From Schwartzia succinivorans DSM 10502 (lineage in GTDB: Bacteria; Bacillota; Negativicutes; Selenomonadales; Selenomonadaceae), in the NCBI RefSeq assembly GCF_900129225.1, contig NZ_FQUG01000003.1, positions 124,001 through 188,000 on the forward strand: a DNA stretch of 64,000 nt, written 5' to 3'. Positions 1 to 9,792 of the stretch are shown one piece after another (position 1 is the first letter of the stretch; every line of letters begins with the position of its first letter). A model generated the notes under the pieces. It had not been told where the DNA came from, did not search any database, and saw nothing but the letters and a program-made list of their open reading frames with translations. The position numbers were made by a program, and so were the translations under genes.

Positions 1-252
1 CAGGTAGTGGACAACAACAACGGTTCACGCCTTGAGACTTATGTTATCCCGGGACCGAAGGATTCCGGTGTTATCTGCCTGAACGGTGCTGCAGCCCGTC
101 TTGTGCAGCCGGGAGATACCGTCATCATCATGGCATACGCATGGATGGATGAAAAGGAAGCCGAGAGCTACAAACCGACGGTCGTTATGGTTGACAGCAA
201 AAACAAGGCTGTCGAGGTACGCCGTGTTGAGCATGCGGGCGAAGTCGGCTGA
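1..252 (+). CDS. panD: Aspartate 1-decarboxylase, C-terminal part (window-edge partial)
   Basis: This is the last 83 residues of the pyruvoyl enzyme that decarboxylates L-aspartate to beta-alanine for pantothenate synthesis. The frame is open from base 1. The segment LETYVIPG carries the Thr-Tyr pair that matches catalytic Tyr58 of the E. coli enzyme. The stretch [11 protein letters not shown] is the highly conserved Asn-Gly-Ala-Ala-Ala loop near the active site. The Gly-Ser self-cleavage site that generates the pyruvoyl group lies upstream of the window, since the family is about 127 residues long. The gene ends at a TGA and is followed by a clear terminator, so it is the last gene of its transcription unit. 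Confidence 0.95.
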   Translation, partial: QVVDNNNGSRLETYVIPGPKDSGVICLNGAAARLVQPGDTVIIMAYAWMDEKEAESYKPTVVMVDSKNKAVEVRRVEHAGEVG

Positions 253-273
253 GTAAGGCCTTATGAAAATTTT

Positions 274-308
274 AAGCGGTACGCAGAAAAATGCGCGCCG
301 CTTTTTTT
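274..308 (+). terminator. Rho-independent terminator after panD
   Basis: A stem AAGCGG/CCGCTT (274-279 with 298-303) is followed by a run of seven T. It lies 20 bases past the panD stop codon. Confidence 0.75.
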
Positions 309-326
309 ATTACAGTAGATAAAAAC

Positions 327-354
327 TTGTCTAAAAATTATTCGTGGCTATACT
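327..354 (+). promoter_or_regulatory. Candidate sigma-70 promoter for the LPP20/FlgT-like pair
   Basis: TTGTCT at 327-332 and TATACT at 349-354 are separated by 16 bases. They sit about 85 bases upstream of the chosen GTG start at 438. Confidence 0.5.
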
Positions 355-437
355 CTTTCAACTATAAAAAGAGTATCATATATATGTATTGAAAATTTGT
401 ACAGCAGAGGCGCTGTACATTTTTGGGGGAATGCTTA

Positions 438-1523
438 GTGCAAAAACTGCGGATACTTTTCGCTGCGGCATGCTTTATGTTCATTGCGGCAACCGCATCG
501 GCTGCAATGGTTACGACAACAGGGCAGGGCGGCTCGGAGCGTGACGCGCTGCATGATGCCATGCGAAACGCGATAGAGCAGCAGGTAGGCGTGCTTGTTG
601 ACAGTAAAACCTACGTGCAGAATTATAAGGTCATACACGATCAGATTTTTACCCACTCTGAGGGTTACATAAAAAGCTACAGCATTGTAAACAAGCAGTA
701 TGTAAACGCAATATATTCGGTCACGATACAGGCGGATGTAGCAAGCGACATACTGAATACGGACCTCATGAATAAGCTGCAGAAGCAGCAGGTGGTCAGG
801 GCGAATATGCAGGACCCGCGTGTGGGTGTTATTGTCATGGAAAATGACGGTACGGAGAATTCAGCTCTTGAGAGCAAATTGATGAAAGGTCTTGCCAATA
901 ACGGATTTTCGCGGATAGTAGACATGCGGCAGATTGATGCCTCGGTCAAAAATCGTATATCCGATGCTGTATTCGAGGATGATATGGACCTTGCACAGAT
1001 GCTGAAATCCCAGTTCAACGCGGATTATCTGGTGATGGGATATATAGACAAGACCTCTGACGCGGTCTCTGTTCCAGGGGATATTCCCTTTGTGAATTCA
1101 CTTCAAAATGTCGTTGTAACGATTTCAATTCGTATGCTGAACACGAATACTGGAGAAGTTGTTTATGCCGATTCCTTTGAAGGACAGGCCTTTGATTTCG
1201 GAGCGAAGGCAGAACAGGAGGCCATGAAGAAGGCTTCGAAAAATATCGTCAAGGAGCTCTCACGCTCCGCGCTTAAAAAAGCGGCAAATCCTGAGCAGCA
1301 TATTACTTTGATTGTTACAAACGGAGCTCTTGGAACGATGTCTGAGGCATATAACCGAATAAGCAGCATTTCAGGAGTGAATGGAGTATACGTCAGAAGC
1401 ACGCAGTCCGGAAATATACAGATGGACGTGGATTATTACGGGACGGCCTATGATTTGGCGCAGGCTCTTGAAAGAAGCGGAATAGGAATAAGCGAAATGA
1501 ATTCGGAGTACATCCGGATTTGA
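438..1523 (+). CDS. Exported FlgT/LPP20-like protein of unknown role
   Basis: A 361-residue protein with a clear signal peptide (QKLRILFAAACFMFIAATA, then ASAA). I chose GTG at 438 because GGGGGA sits seven bases upstream; an in-frame TTG at 423 has no such site. The mature N-terminus has a GxGGSERDALHDAMRNAIEQ pattern typical of the LPP20/FlgT N-terminal fold. The middle (about residues 130-280) has a beta-rich domain with NADYLVMGYID, as in FlgT or CsgG-like periplasmic proteins. Nothing in the window is flagellar, so a flagellar role is only a possibility. It is probably cotranscribed with the related gene 24 bases downstream. Function is not known to me; export to the periplasm or outer membrane is well supported. 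Confidence 0.7.
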   Translation: MQKLRILFAAACFMFIAATASAAMVTTTGQGGSERDALHDAMRNAIEQQVGVLVDSKTYVQNYKVIHDQIFTHSEGYIKSYSIVNKQYVNAIYSVTIQADVASDILNTDLMNKLQKQQVVRANMQDPRVGVIVMENDGTENSALESKLMKGLANNGFSRIVDMRQIDASVKNRISDAVFEDDMDLAQMLKSQFNADYLVMGYIDKTSDAVSVPGDIPFVNSLQNVVVTISIRMLNTNTGEVVYADSFEGQAFDFGAKAEQEAMKKASKNIVKELSRSALKKAANPEQHITLIVTNGALGTMSEAYNRISSISGVNGVYVRSTQSGNIQMDVDYYGTAYDLAQALERSGIGISEMNSEYIRI

Positions 1524-1547
1524 GTCCAAATAAGGGAGGAATATTTC

Positions 1548-2399
1548 ATGAAAAAAATAGCGGCATTACTCATTATGTGCTGTATGCTGGTGTTCGGCAG
1601 TGTGGCGTCTGCGGCATCGGGAGCGAATTTTGATGCGAACCGTGTAGAGGCCGACGGCTACGGTGTAGAACCTGATAATGCAGGAAGCGCGGTGCAGGCA
1701 CGGCTTATGGCCCGCAGAGCGGCAATCGCGGATGCCCAGAGAAATCTCGCGGAGCAGATTGCGGGGGTGCAGGTAAATGCGGAGACAACAGTCCGTGACA
1801 TGCAGCTGGCAAGCGATGTAGTGACAACCAGAGTCTCGGCAGTTTTGAAGGGAGCTAAGGTTATCGAGGAATCCTACGAGGACGGTGCCTATCATGTTGT
1901 ACTGGCACTGCCTGTATTTGGAGCAAGGAACTCCCTGGCCTCTGTAGTTCTTCCGTCGAACCCTGTAAAAACAGAATTTCCCAAGGCACTTACGCCTGAG
2001 CCTGAGGAGAATCCATACGCGCCCGAATATACACCGGAGACAACCATTGAGCCGACAACTCACCGCGTCAGCGGAACATATACAGGTATTATCGTCGACT
2101 GCACAGGGCTGGGGCTTCGCACCGCAATGTCTCCTGTAATAAAAACCACATCGGGGGAAGCAATCTACGGCTACAAAAATCTCGATTCGAAAAAGGTAAT
2201 CAAAAACGGAATGGCAGGCTATGCGAAGAATATCAACGGAAATGTTTCCCGTGCAGGCTCAAATCCTCTGATTGTCCGTGCAGTAGGAGTTGACCGTTAC
2301 TTCAACCCTGTTCTCTCCGTTGCCGATGCTAAGATGGTGCTTGAGGAGAATGAACTTACACACTTCCTTGACAACACGGCAGTCGTGTTTATTCACTAA
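1548..2399 (+). CDS. Exported LPP20-like protein
   Basis: A 283-residue protein with a signal peptide ending VASAASG. The ATG is preceded by GGGAGG. Residues about 30-130 form an LPP20-type domain: MARRAAIADAQRNLAEQI followed by a beta strand pair around AYHVVLALPVFG. A Pro/Glu/Thr-rich linker (about 140-170) leads to a C-terminal domain with GTYTGIIVDCTGLGLRTAMS and a strand-rich tail. There is no lipobox cysteine at the signal cleavage site, unlike classical LPP20 lipoproteins. Together with its upstream neighbour it forms a pair of exported proteins sharing the LPP20 fold but with different C-terminal domains. The role is unknown. Confidence 0.7.
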   Translation: MKKIAALLIMCCMLVFGSVASAASGANFDANRVEADGYGVEPDNAGSAVQARLMARRAAIADAQRNLAEQIAGVQVNAETTVRDMQLASDVVTTRVSAVLKGAKVIEESYEDGAYHVVLALPVFGARNSLASVVLPSNPVKTEFPKALTPEPEENPYAPEYTPETTIEPTTHRVSGTYTGIIVDCTGLGLRTAMSPVIKTTSGEAIYGYKNLDSKKVIKNGMAGYAKNINGNVSRAGSNPLIVRAVGVDRYFNPVLSVADAKMVLEENELTHFLDNTAVVFIH

Positions 2400-2448
2400 A
2401 AGAAAACAAAAAATATACAAGATGTAGACGGTTTCATAGAAAAAAAGT

Positions 2449-2477
2449 TTGCTTTTTCAAAAGGTGCGTGCTACAAT
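2449..2477 (+). promoter_or_regulatory. Candidate promoter of rpsT
   Basis: TTGCTT at 2449-2454 and TACAAT at 2472-2477 are spaced by 17 bases. The rpsT start lies about 100 bases downstream, leaving room for a structured leader. Confidence 0.6.
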
Positions 2478-2512
2478 ATTACGGTAACAAACTGGTTAGG
2501 CGACAGACGTCT

Positions 2513-2528
2513 GCCGGTTCGGACCGGC
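2513..2528 (+). promoter_or_regulatory. Stable hairpin in the rpsT 5' leader
   Basis: GCCGGT/ACCGGC forms a perfect 6-bp stem around TCGG in the untranslated leader. It is not followed by T residues, so it is not a terminator. A role in S20 autoregulation is possible but is inference. Confidence 0.4.
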
Positions 2529-2577
2529 GGATTTGATTCGCTAGATTCGTGAGTAAATGTTAAGGGGGGTGAATTAT

Positions 2578-2844
2578 TTGCCAAATATCAAAGCATCCAT
2601 TCTGAGTGTTAAAACCGATGCGAAACGCCATGCGAAGAACGTCGCTGAGAAGACGCGCGTAAAGAAGGCTTCCCGTCAGGTGGTTGACGCAGTCGCTGCT
2701 GGTAATGCGGACGAGGCGAAATCCCTCCTTCAGACGGCTTGCAAGACAATCGACCAGGCAGCTGCTAACCATGTATTCCATAAGAATACTGCAGCCCGCA
2801 AGAAGTCGGCGCTTGCTCAGAAAGTCAACGCTATTGCGAAGTAA
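2578..2844 (+). CDS. rpsT: 30S ribosomal protein S20
   Basis: An 88-residue basic protein of the small ribosomal subunit that binds 16S rRNA. The start is TTG at 2578, giving MPNIKAS, the usual S20 beginning. AAGGGGGGTGA lies just upstream, and the earlier in-frame start at 2557 would add seven residues foreign to the family. Conserved features are PNIKAS, the basic segment KRHAKNVAEKTRVKK and the C-terminal helix HKNTAARKKSALAQKVN. It is a single-gene unit with its own promoter and terminator. A TTG start is common for S20 genes and fits translational control of this protein. Confidence 0.95.
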   Translation: MPNIKASILSVKTDAKRHAKNVAEKTRVKKASRQVVDAVAAGNADEAKSLLQTACKTIDQAAANHVFHKNTAARKKSALAQKVNAIAK

Positions 2845-2865
2845 TCGCATAGGACGAGATATCAG

Positions 2866-2893
2866 GTCCGTACAGAAATGTACGGACTTTTTT
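2866..2893 (+). terminator. Rho-independent terminator after rpsT
   Basis: A perfect 9-bp stem (GTCCGTACA with TGTACGGAC) closes a GAAA loop and is followed by six T. Confidence 0.92.
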
Positions 2894-2907
2894 CTTTGTG
2901 TACTGCG

Positions 2908-2936
2908 TTGACAATGAAGAAGCAATTTGCTAGACT
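2908..2936 (+). promoter_or_regulatory. Promoter of the glyQS T-box transcript
   Basis: A consensus TTGACA at 2908-2913 and TAGACT at 2931-2936 are spaced by 17 bases. Transcription would begin just before the T-box leader. Confidence 0.8.
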
Positions 2937-2941
2937 AGGAA

Positions 2942-3130
2942 AAGCGATGAAAAAGAGGAGTACGCGCACCTTAGCGAGACTGTGGCGGTGAAAGTCAGTC
3001 AAAAGCGCGGAAAGGCACTTTGGAGCTTAGGTTTATAAAGATGAAGGCGGGCCTTTTGGCCAAGCAGGGTGGAACCGCGAGATTATATCCCGTCCCTGTA
3101 ACAATTTTTGTTACAGGGACGGGATTTTTG
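2942..3130 (+). promoter_or_regulatory. Glycine T-box leader with terminator
   Basis: The leader contains the conserved T-box sequence AGGGTGGAACCGCG at 3066-3079. Its UGGA would pair with the UCCA 3' end of tRNA-Gly, whose discriminator base is U. A GGC triplet at 2984-2986 in the first stem region is a candidate specifier codon for glycine. A strong terminator follows: a 17-bp stem spanning 3087-3125 ends in TTTTT. Uncharged tRNA-Gly is expected to stabilise the antiterminator and allow glyQS transcription. The specifier position is my reading, not a modelled fold. Confidence 0.9.
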
Positions 3131-3166
3131 TTATCCTGTGCCTGTACTGTGAGGAGGAAATATTTC

Positions 3167-4054
3167 ATGAAATTTCAGGAGATTATCCTGACCCTGCAGC
3201 AGTTCTGGTCAGAACAGGGCTGTATTCTGGGTGAGCCCTACGACGTCGAAAAGGGCGCCGGCACAATGAATCCGATGACTTTCCTGCGCGTTCTCGGTCC
3301 TGAGCCGTGGCACATCGCGTATGTTGAGCCGAGCCGCCGTCCGGCAGACGGACGCTACGGTGAGAATCCGAACCGTCTGTATCAGCATCATCAGTTCCAG
3401 GTCATTATGAAGCCGTCCCCGGACAATATTCAGGAGCTTTACCTTGCAAGCCTTGAACGCCTCGGTATTGATCCGAAAAAGCATGACATCCGTTTCGTTG
3501 AGGATAACTGGGAGTCACCGACACTTGGCGCATGGGGCCTTGGCTGGGAGGTCTGGCTCGATGGTATGGAAATCACGCAGTTCACGTATTTCCAGCAGGT
3601 AGGAAGTCAGGATGTAAAGCCGGTTGCTTCGGAGATTACGTACGGTCTTGAGCGTCTTGCCATGTATATTCAGGGCGTAGAGAATGTTTATGATATTCAG
3701 TGGACCGACGACTACACCTACGGTGATGTTTTCCACCAGAATGAATACGAGCAGTCCAGCTATTCCTTTGATCTCTCCGATGAGGCACTTCTTTTTGACC
3801 TCTTTGAGAAATATGAGAAAGAAGCGGTTCGTGTAATTGAGCTTGGCTATGTTCATCCGGCATACGATTATGTACTGAAATGCTCCCATACATTCAATCT
3901 TTTGGATGCACGCGGCGCAATCAGTGTTTCGGAGCGTACGGCATTCATCGGACGCGTCCGCCGTCTTGCCCGTCTTTGCGCTCAGTGCTACTTAAAGCAG
4001 CGTGAGGACCTCGGATATCCAATGCTTAATAAAGGAGGCCGTAAGAATGCCTAA
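3167..4054 (+). CDS. glyQ: Glycine-tRNA ligase alpha subunit
   Basis: A 295-residue catalytic subunit of the bacterial alpha2-beta2 glycyl-tRNA synthetase, which activates glycine and charges tRNA-Gly in the cytoplasm. The ATG at 3167 follows GAGGAGGA and gives [14 protein letters not shown], the normal start. Class II features are visible: [19 protein letters not shown] near the N-terminus, [18 protein letters not shown], and the motif 3-like [13 protein letters not shown]. Its last eight bases overlap glyS, so the two subunits are translationally coupled. Expression is set by the glycine T-box just upstream. Confidence 0.97.
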   Translation: MKFQEIILTLQQFWSEQGCILGEPYDVEKGAGTMNPMTFLRVLGPEPWHIAYVEPSRRPADGRYGENPNRLYQHHQFQVIMKPSPDNIQELYLASLERLGIDPKKHDIRFVEDNWESPTLGAWGLGWEVWLDGMEITQFTYFQQVGSQDVKPVASEITYGLERLAMYIQGVENVYDIQWTDDYTYGDVFHQNEYEQSSYSFDLSDEALLFDLFEKYEKEAVRVIELGYVHPAYDYVLKCSHTFNLLDARGAISVSERTAFIGRVRRLARLCAQCYLKQREDLGYPMLNKGGRKNA

Positions 4055-6107
4055 GGATTTATTGCTCGAAATCGGAACGGAAGAAGTCCCGGCACATGCT
4101 ATGCCAGGCATTCTTCAGGAAATTAAAGTTAATACAGAAAAGGCGCTGAAGGAGCTCCGCCTTGAATATAAGGAAATACGCACACTTGGTACACCGCGCC
4201 GTATGACTCTCTATGTCGAAGGACTTTCCGAGCGTCAGCCGGACATTTCCAGTGAGCGCCGCGGTCCGTCTGTTCAGGTCGCTTTTGATGCGGACGGCAA
4301 CCCGACGAAGGCATGTGAGGGTTTTGCACGCGGACAGAAGCTTGAAGCGAAGGACCTTGTTACAAAGGACGGCTATGTTTACGCAATGGTTCATGAGAAG
4401 GGACAGGAAACAGCAAAGCTTATGGAGAAAATGCTTCCTGAGCTTATCTGCGGACTTGGCTTCCCAAACAACATGCGCTGGCGTGACCTCGAATTCAAAT
4501 TCATCCGTCCGCTCCGCTGGATTGTTGCTCTTTATGATGACGCAGTGATTTCTTTTGAGGTTGCTGAGGTAAAGTCAGGAAGAAGCTCCCGCGGCCATCG
4601 TTTCCTCGGAGACGAAAGCTTCGAGATTGCGCGTGCTTCCGAATATGAGGCAGCCTGCGAGAAGCAGTTTATTATCGTAGACCCGGAGCGCCGTCAGGCA
4701 ATGATAAAGGAACAGATTGAAAAGGTTGCGATAGAGAACGGCGGTAAGGTTGAGATTTCCGCTGACCTTCTCGAAGAGGTCAACTATCTTGTAGAATATC
4801 CGACAGCTCTCTGCGGCCATTTCGAAGAAAAATATCTTGAGCTTCCGCCGGAGGCAGTTATTACACCGATGCGTGACCATCAGCGCTATTTCCCTGTCAA
4901 GGACAAGGATGGGAAGCTCATGCCGCTCTTTATCACAGTCCGCAACGGTGGCAGCGAGTATCTGGAAATCGTGCAGCACGGAAATGAGCGAGTTCTTCGC
5001 GCGCGTCTTGCTGATGCACAGTTCTTCTTTGATGAAGACCGCAAGAAATCTCTGGAGCAGCACCTCGAGAAAACAAAGACGGTTGTGTTCCAGGAAGGTC
5101 TTGGAACAATTTTTGATAAATCAGGCCGCCTTGTTGAGCTTGCTGAGCTTATCTCTGATAAGATTGGTGCTTCCGCAGATGACAAGAAAAAAGCTATGCG
5201 TGCAGCAAAGCTCGCAAAGGCAGACCTTGTCACAGGTATGGTTACCGAGTTCACGGAGCTTCAGGGTACGATGGGACGTTCCTATGCGCTTCTCGACGGA
5301 GAGGACGAAGAGGTCGCACAGGCAATCGACGAGCACTATATGCCGCGCTTTGCAGGTGACGCGGAGCCGAAGACAGTCGCAGGCCGTATTGTAAGCCTTG
5401 CAGATAAGATTGATAATATTGTCGCCACCTTCAGCCGCGGACTGATTCCGACAGGTTCACAGGATCCGTTTGCGCTCCGCCGTCAGGCTCTCGGACTTGT
5501 CCGCATGCTGATTGATGAGAAAATCAGCGTCAAGCTTTCTGACATAGTTGAGAAATCAATGGATCAGTTCAAGCTTGAGGGTGACGCACGTCAGAAAATG
5601 CAGCAGGATGTTGCGGATTTCATTCGCCTCCGTCTTAAAAATGTGTTTGAAGAAGAAAATATTCCTTATGATGTTGCCGATGCGGTTCTTTCGGATACAG
5701 ATGATGTATATGCTGTATTCTGCCGTGCGCAGGCCGTATCAAAGGAGCTTTCGTCGCAGGATCTCACAACAGTTATTCAGGCATTTGTTCGCGCCGGGAA
5801 CATTGCGAAAAAGGCTGACAGCACAAAGATTGATGAAGCATTCTTTGAAAATGATGCTGAGACGGCACTTTATCAGGCGTTTACCTCTGCTGAGGGTTCC
5901 GTCGAGAGTCTTATCGAAGGACAGGATTATGTCGGAGCAATTGATGCCCTTAAGGATCTGGCTCAGCCCATTGACAGCTTCTTTGATGCTGTAATGGTCA
6001 TGGCGGAGGATGAAAAGGTCCGGAACAACCGTCTCGGACTTTTGAAATCAATCAATGACCTTATCTGTAAGGTTGCAGATTTCAGTAAGATTGTTTTGAA
6101 GAAGTAA
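4047..6107 (+). CDS. glyS: Glycine-tRNA ligase beta subunit
   Basis: A 686-residue beta subunit that binds tRNA-Gly and partners GlyQ. The ATG at 4047 has AAAGGAGG eight bases upstream and gives [19 protein letters not shown], the family start. Further hallmarks are [21 protein letters not shown] and the HD-like stretch [19 protein letters not shown] with [11 protein letters not shown]. The C-terminal anticodon-binding region ends near [20 protein letters not shown]. Length fits the family. It is the second and last gene of the T-box operon. Confidence 0.97.
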   Translation: MPKDLLLEIGTEEVPAHAMPGILQEIKVNTEKALKELRLEYKEIRTLGTPRRMTLYVEGLSERQPDISSERRGPSVQVAFDADGNPTKACEGFARGQKLEAKDLVTKDGYVYAMVHEKGQETAKLMEKMLPELICGLGFPNNMRWRDLEFKFIRPLRWIVALYDDAVISFEVAEVKSGRSSRGHRFLGDESFEIARASEYEAACEKQFIIVDPERRQAMIKEQIEKVAIENGGKVEISADLLEEVNYLVEYPTALCGHFEEKYLELPPEAVITPMRDHQRYFPVKDKDGKLMPLFITVRNGGSEYLEIVQHGNERVLRARLADAQFFFDEDRKKSLEQHLEKTKTVVFQEGLGTIFDKSGRLVELAELISDKIGASADDKKKAMRAAKLAKADLVTGMVTEFTELQGTMGRSYALLDGEDEEVAQAIDEHYMPRFAGDAEPKTVAGRIVSLADKIDNIVATFSRGLIPTGSQDPFALRRQALGLVRMLIDEKISVKLSDIVEKSMDQFKLEGDARQKMQQDVADFIRLRLKNVFEEENIPYDVADAVLSDTDDVYAVFCRAQAVSKELSSQDLTTVIQAFVRAGNIAKKADSTKIDEAFFENDAETALYQAFTSAEGSVESLIEGQDYVGAIDALKDLAQPIDSFFDAVMVMAEDEKVRNNRLGLLKSINDLICKVADFSKIVLKK

Positions 6108-6126
6108 AAATCTTTAAGCATGAAGA

Positions 6127-6154
6127 AAGGCGGCGCCCACAGGCACCGCCTTTT
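6127..6154. terminator. Terminator between convergent glyS and the LptA-like gene
   Basis: AAGGCGG pairs with CCGCCTT (6127-6133 with 6146-6152), with an inner GCC/GGC, followed by TTTT on the plus strand. The opposite strand has a shorter T-rich tail, so it may serve both genes. Confidence 0.75.
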
Positions 6155-6166
6155 GTATGTTTTGGT

Positions 6167-6655
6167 TTATTCTTCAACCGTAAATTCTCCGGTCATTACA
6201 TTATATGTAAGGTGATTGAATTTTTCTGTTTCACCGTCCATTGTCCGCTTTACATTTCCGCTGAAATCCGCAAGCTTTGTATCCCAGTTGAAGGAAGCAT
6301 TGTCGGATTTTATGACGAGGTTCGAACGCTCGTAGGTCGTGCCGCCGGTGATATCGGCGTTATGCGCGTTGCCGTTGACGTAGAGCTTCTCGCCCTTGAA
6401 TACTATGTCGTCCTGCATCAGGGTTATCCGTCCGTCGGCCCATACCTCCATAGTGGTCATCGTACCCTTTGCGTGGTCTGCGGTTATGACGCGGTCGCTG
6501 GTTGCAACGCGGACGTTACCGGTAAGCTCGTAAGTCATTGTGAGGGGATCGAACTTTGTCTTGTCTGCGGATATATCCGGCATAGCTGCACTGGCTGCAG
6601 CTGTCAGCGAAAAGAGCATGCAGGCAAGCAGCAAAAAAATACGAATGGGTTTCAT
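6167..6655 (-). CDS. LptA/OstA-like periplasmic protein
   Basis: A 162-residue exported protein with a signal peptide (KPIRIFLLLACMLFSLTAAA, then SAA). I chose the ATG at 6655 because GAAGGAA lies six bases before it; an ATG six codons earlier has no good site. The mature part reads as an OstA/LptA beta-jellyroll: repeated strands such as YELTGNVRVATSDRVITADHA, GRITLMQDDIVFKGEKLYV and LADFSGNVKRT. Proteins of this fold bind lipopolysaccharide in the periplasm and bridge inner and outer membranes. Its presence supports a diderm cell. It stands alone, divergent from dgt, without other lpt genes nearby, so its exact role is inferred. Confidence 0.75.
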   Translation of the reverse strand: MKPIRIFLLLACMLFSLTAAASAAMPDISADKTKFDPLTMTYELTGNVRVATSDRVITADHAKGTMTTMEVWADGRITLMQDDIVFKGEKLYVNGNAHNADITGGTTYERSNLVIKSDNASFNWDTKLADFSGNVKRTMDGETEKFNHLTYNVMTGEFTVEE

Positions 6656-6783
6656 GAAATTTCCTTCTTTCAAATGTATTATGTTTTTTGTATTCTTTCC
6701 ACCCGTAAGGGAAGGAAATTGTTTGTAAATGTAGAATACTAATCAAATAGGAAAATAAGCTGAAAACGGAAGGAGCGGTTTTG

Positions 6784-7785
6784 ATGAGCGGCATAAGGGA
6801 ACGTACAGAAGAACTGGAATATGAAATCCTTGCGCCTGAGGCGGCGAAAAGCCGTGAGGCTGAAAGAAAAAGGCCTGATGACCTTTGCCCGTTCAGGACG
6901 TCGTATCAAAGAGACCGTGACCGTATTCTGCATTCGAAATCCTTCAGACGCCTCAAGCATAAGACACAGGTCTACATAATGTCGGGCGACCATTATCGGA
7001 CACGCATGACTCACAGTCTTGAGGTAGCTCAGATTTCGCGGACGATTGCAAGGGGACTTCGTTTGAACGAAGACCTTGTTGAAGCAATAGGTCTTGGTCA
7101 TGATGTGGGGCACACTCCCTTCGGCCATTCAGGTGAAGCTGTTATGGATGAGCTTACGGGGCATTTCGCTCATAACGAGCAGAGCCTTCGTGTTGTGGAA
7201 TATCTGGAACGCGGCGGTGAGGGATTGAATCTTACCTTCGCCGTTAAGGACGGTATTGTCAATCATACAGGAAAAACACGGCCCAGCACACTTGAAGGAC
7301 GCATCGTTCATATAGCAGACCGTATCGCATATCTGTGCCACGATTACGACGACAGTCTGCGGGCAGGGCTGCTGCATCCCGGTGATTTGCCCCAAAAGGT
7401 TACAGATGTGCTTGGAGAATCACATTCAAGGATGATTACAGGCTTCGTTTCGGATCTCATCATCAACTCGGCTGATTTGAAAGATATTGCCCTTTCAGAT
7501 AAGATGCAGGATGTAATGACAACCTTCCGGCAGTTTATGTTTGAGAATATATACCATTCAGAGGCGTTGAAGAATGAGCGTGAGCAGGCAGGCTTCGTGC
7601 TGTGTCAGCTTTATAAGTATTTTTTTGAGCATTTTGAAAAGCTTCCCAAGGAATTTGTAGAGCGCGAGGAGCGCTGGGGAAAGACGCAGGTAGTTGTTGA
7701 CTACGTAGCAGGCTTGACGGACAGCTACGCGGTACAGCTTTTCCAGGAAATTTTTGTTCCGCCTGTTGGATTTGTATCAAGATGA
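6784..7785 (+). CDS. dgt: Deoxyguanosinetriphosphate triphosphohydrolase-like protein
   Basis: A 333-residue HD-domain phosphohydrolase of the dGTPase-like family, which removes triphosphate from deoxynucleotides. The ATG at 6784 follows GGAAGGAGCGG. Family motifs are FRTSYQRDRDRILHSKSFRR and the metal-binding HD set: TRMTHSLEVAQ, GLGHDVGHTPFGHSGE and IADRIAYLCHDYDD. The length suits the short Firmicute-type branch (YqfB/Dgt-like) rather than the longer E. coli enzyme. It lies immediately upstream of dnaG-rpoD, an arrangement common in Firmicutes and consistent with a link to replication. Confidence 0.9.
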   Translation: MSGIRERTEELEYEILAPEAAKSREAERKRPDDLCPFRTSYQRDRDRILHSKSFRRLKHKTQVYIMSGDHYRTRMTHSLEVAQISRTIARGLRLNEDLVEAIGLGHDVGHTPFGHSGEAVMDELTGHFAHNEQSLRVVEYLERGGEGLNLTFAVKDGIVNHTGKTRPSTLEGRIVHIADRIAYLCHDYDDSLRAGLLHPGDLPQKVTDVLGESHSRMITGFVSDLIINSADLKDIALSDKMQDVMTTFRQFMFENIYHSEALKNEREQAGFVLCQLYKYFFEHFEKLPKEFVEREERWGKTQVVVDYVAGLTDSYAVQLFQEIFVPPVGFVSR

Positions 7786-7952
7786 AACGCTGAAAACGAA
7801 TTTTTTTCAAAAAATCTTTCGAACAAAAGAGGAATTTTCAATTTTATCTTGAATATATGATAAAGTGAACCGCTGAAAAGAATTAAAAATTTTTAAGCGT
7901 TCATCTTATTGAAGAAGTTCTTTTTGGGGAGTCCAGGGGTGAATCGACGATA

Positions 7953-9740
7953 ATGAAAAATGCAGCGATGGATGAGTTTGTGGAACGGGTAAGAGCCGAG
8001 TCCGACATCCTAAGCGTAGTGGCGTCCTATGTACCTCTGAAGCGTAAAGGAAATCGATATTGGGGATGCTGTCCTTTCCATCAGGAAAAGACCCCGTCAT
8101 TTTCGGTTGTTCCGAGCGAAGGATTCTTTTATTGCTTTGGCTGTCATGCAGGAGGGAACGTCTTCAAATTTATTTCGCTCATAGAGAATGTGAGCTATTT
8201 TGACGCCATAAAAATGCAGGCGGAGAAATTGAATATCCCGCTTCCACAGCGGGAGCGTTCTGAGAAAGAAGAGGCCCGCGACCGTAAGATTGCAGATTTG
8301 CATAAAGTGCTGACGATGGCCCGTGATTTTTTTCACAGCTGTCTGACACGTACTCCGTACGGAGAACCGGGAATGTCTTATTTTGCAGGGCGCGGCATTG
8401 GTCAGGAGACTATCGAAGCATTTCAGCTTGGCTTTGCGCCGAATTCCTACGAAAAGCTTCGGGATGCTTTTATGAAGCGCGGAGTCAGCGAGGAGCTCTT
8501 GAAGGAAAGCGGACTCGTAACGGCGCGGCAGGAAGGAACAGGTGTCTACGACAGATTCCGTAACCGCGTGATGATTCCGATTGCTGACGAGCGCGGCCGT
8601 GTAGTGGGCTTCGGCGGTCGTGTGATGGATGATTCCACCCCCAAATATCTTAATTCTCCTGAAACAATGATTTTTAACAAACGCAGGCTTTTGTTTGGTC
8701 TTGACCGTGCAAAGCAGGAGATTCGCCGTATGAAATACGCGATTCTCGTTGAAGGCTATATGGATGCCATATCTCTTTACAACGCAGGGATTCAGAATGT
8801 TGCTGCATCCCTTGGCACGGCGTTTACCATAGAGCAGTGCAGATTGCTTCTGCGCTTTGCACCAGAGATTTATTTCTGTTACGACAGTGATGAGGCCGGA
8901 CAAAAGGCAACGATGCGTGCCCTTGGCATTGTGCGTGAAACAGGGGCTCATGTTAAGGTACTCGTTGTACCGGATGGCAAGGATCCGGATGAATTTGTAC
9001 GAAAACACGGAAAGGATGCGTTTCTGAAGCTTACTGAGACGGCACTGCCGCTCACTGAGTATCAGACGAGGTACATTCTTTCCCATCATGATGTTCGTAC
9101 GATGGACGGAAAAGCGGCTGCGCTGCAGGCGATGCTGCCGGTGCTTTATGAAGCGGCGAATGTCGTGGAGCAGAACGAGTATATTGGAAGACTGACGAGA
9201 ACTCTCGGCATTGACGAGGGGATTATACGGCAGGAGCTTGCGAATTACCGCGGGCGCCCGGATGAGTCCCTGCAGCCGAGACGTGCACCGGTCAGACAGG
9301 CCGTGCGTCAGGTTGACAACGCAGTGCGGCGTGCAGGCCGCATAGTAATCCGGCAGATTTGGAATGACCCGGATTCTATTCTTTATCTTAAATCCGCTGT
9401 ACCGCTGGAAAAAATTCCTTTCACTGTTCATGGGGAGATTCTTCGGTATTTCGACGATAAAATTACACGCGGGGAAGCGTTTTCGGATACGGCAGCAATG
9501 AGTGAGCTTTCCGGCGATGCAGCGGACGAACTTTCACGGGCACTCGTGGAAAATCTTGATGGGCAGGACCTCATGCAGTTGTTTGAGGACTGTGTCAGGG
9601 TATTGAGAAAAACAGTACTACAGCTGCGTTTTGAGGAGCTCCGTTTAAAGGCGGATGCCCTTGAGCGTGCGAATGATTCGTCATTTCTTGAAGTTCTTCG
9701 GGAAAGCGAGTCAATAAGAAAAGAAATGGATGGTTTGTGA
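7953..9740 (+). CDS. dnaG: DNA primase
   Basis: A 595-residue primase that makes RNA primers at the replication fork. The ATG at 7953 follows AGGGGTGA. The N-terminal zinc-binding domain shows [16 protein letters not shown] and [15 protein letters not shown]. The TOPRIM domain contains [18 protein letters not shown] and the acidic [15 protein letters not shown]. The C-terminal third (after about residue 430) is the helicase-interacting region and is poorly conserved, as expected. The 3' end leads directly into rpoD, so the two form the classical macromolecular-synthesis operon without rpsU. Confidence 0.97.
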   Translation: MKNAAMDEFVERVRAESDILSVVASYVPLKRKGNRYWGCCPFHQEKTPSFSVVPSEGFFYCFGCHAGGNVFKFISLIENVSYFDAIKMQAEKLNIPLPQRERSEKEEARDRKIADLHKVLTMARDFFHSCLTRTPYGEPGMSYFAGRGIGQETIEAFQLGFAPNSYEKLRDAFMKRGVSEELLKESGLVTARQEGTGVYDRFRNRVMIPIADERGRVVGFGGRVMDDSTPKYLNSPETMIFNKRRLLFGLDRAKQEIRRMKYAILVEGYMDAISLYNAGIQNVAASLGTAFTIEQCRLLLRFAPEIYFCYDSDEAGQKATMRALGIVRETGAHVKVLVVPDGKDPDEFVRKHGKDAFLKLTETALPLTEYQTRYILSHHDVRTMDGKAAALQAMLPVLYEAANVVEQNEYIGRLTRTLGIDEGIIRQELANYRGRPDESLQPRRAPVRQAVRQVDNAVRRAGRIVIRQIWNDPDSILYLKSAVPLEKIPFTVHGEILRYFDDKITRGEAFSDTAAMSELSGDAADELSRALVENLDGQDLMQLFEDCVRVLRKTVLQLRFEELRLKADALERANDSSFLEVLRESESIRKEMDGL

Positions 9741-9792
9741 ATTGAGTAAGAAATCTGTAACTGATACTAATGAAGAGGGGGGGCGTGAGAGC

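Noticed and set aside
2481-2560. The rpsT leader as a tRNA gene
   Set aside because: One good hairpin is present, but no T-loop GTTCRA with flanking stems and no acceptor-arm pairing.
6674-6783. Divergent promoters between the LptA-like gene and dgt
   Set aside because: Several AT-rich hexamers exist, but no -35/-10 pair with acceptable spacing was found, so none is listed.
8097-9431. A 444-residue open frame on the minus strand through dnaG
   Set aside because: Pure shadow of dnaG with no domain or start signal.
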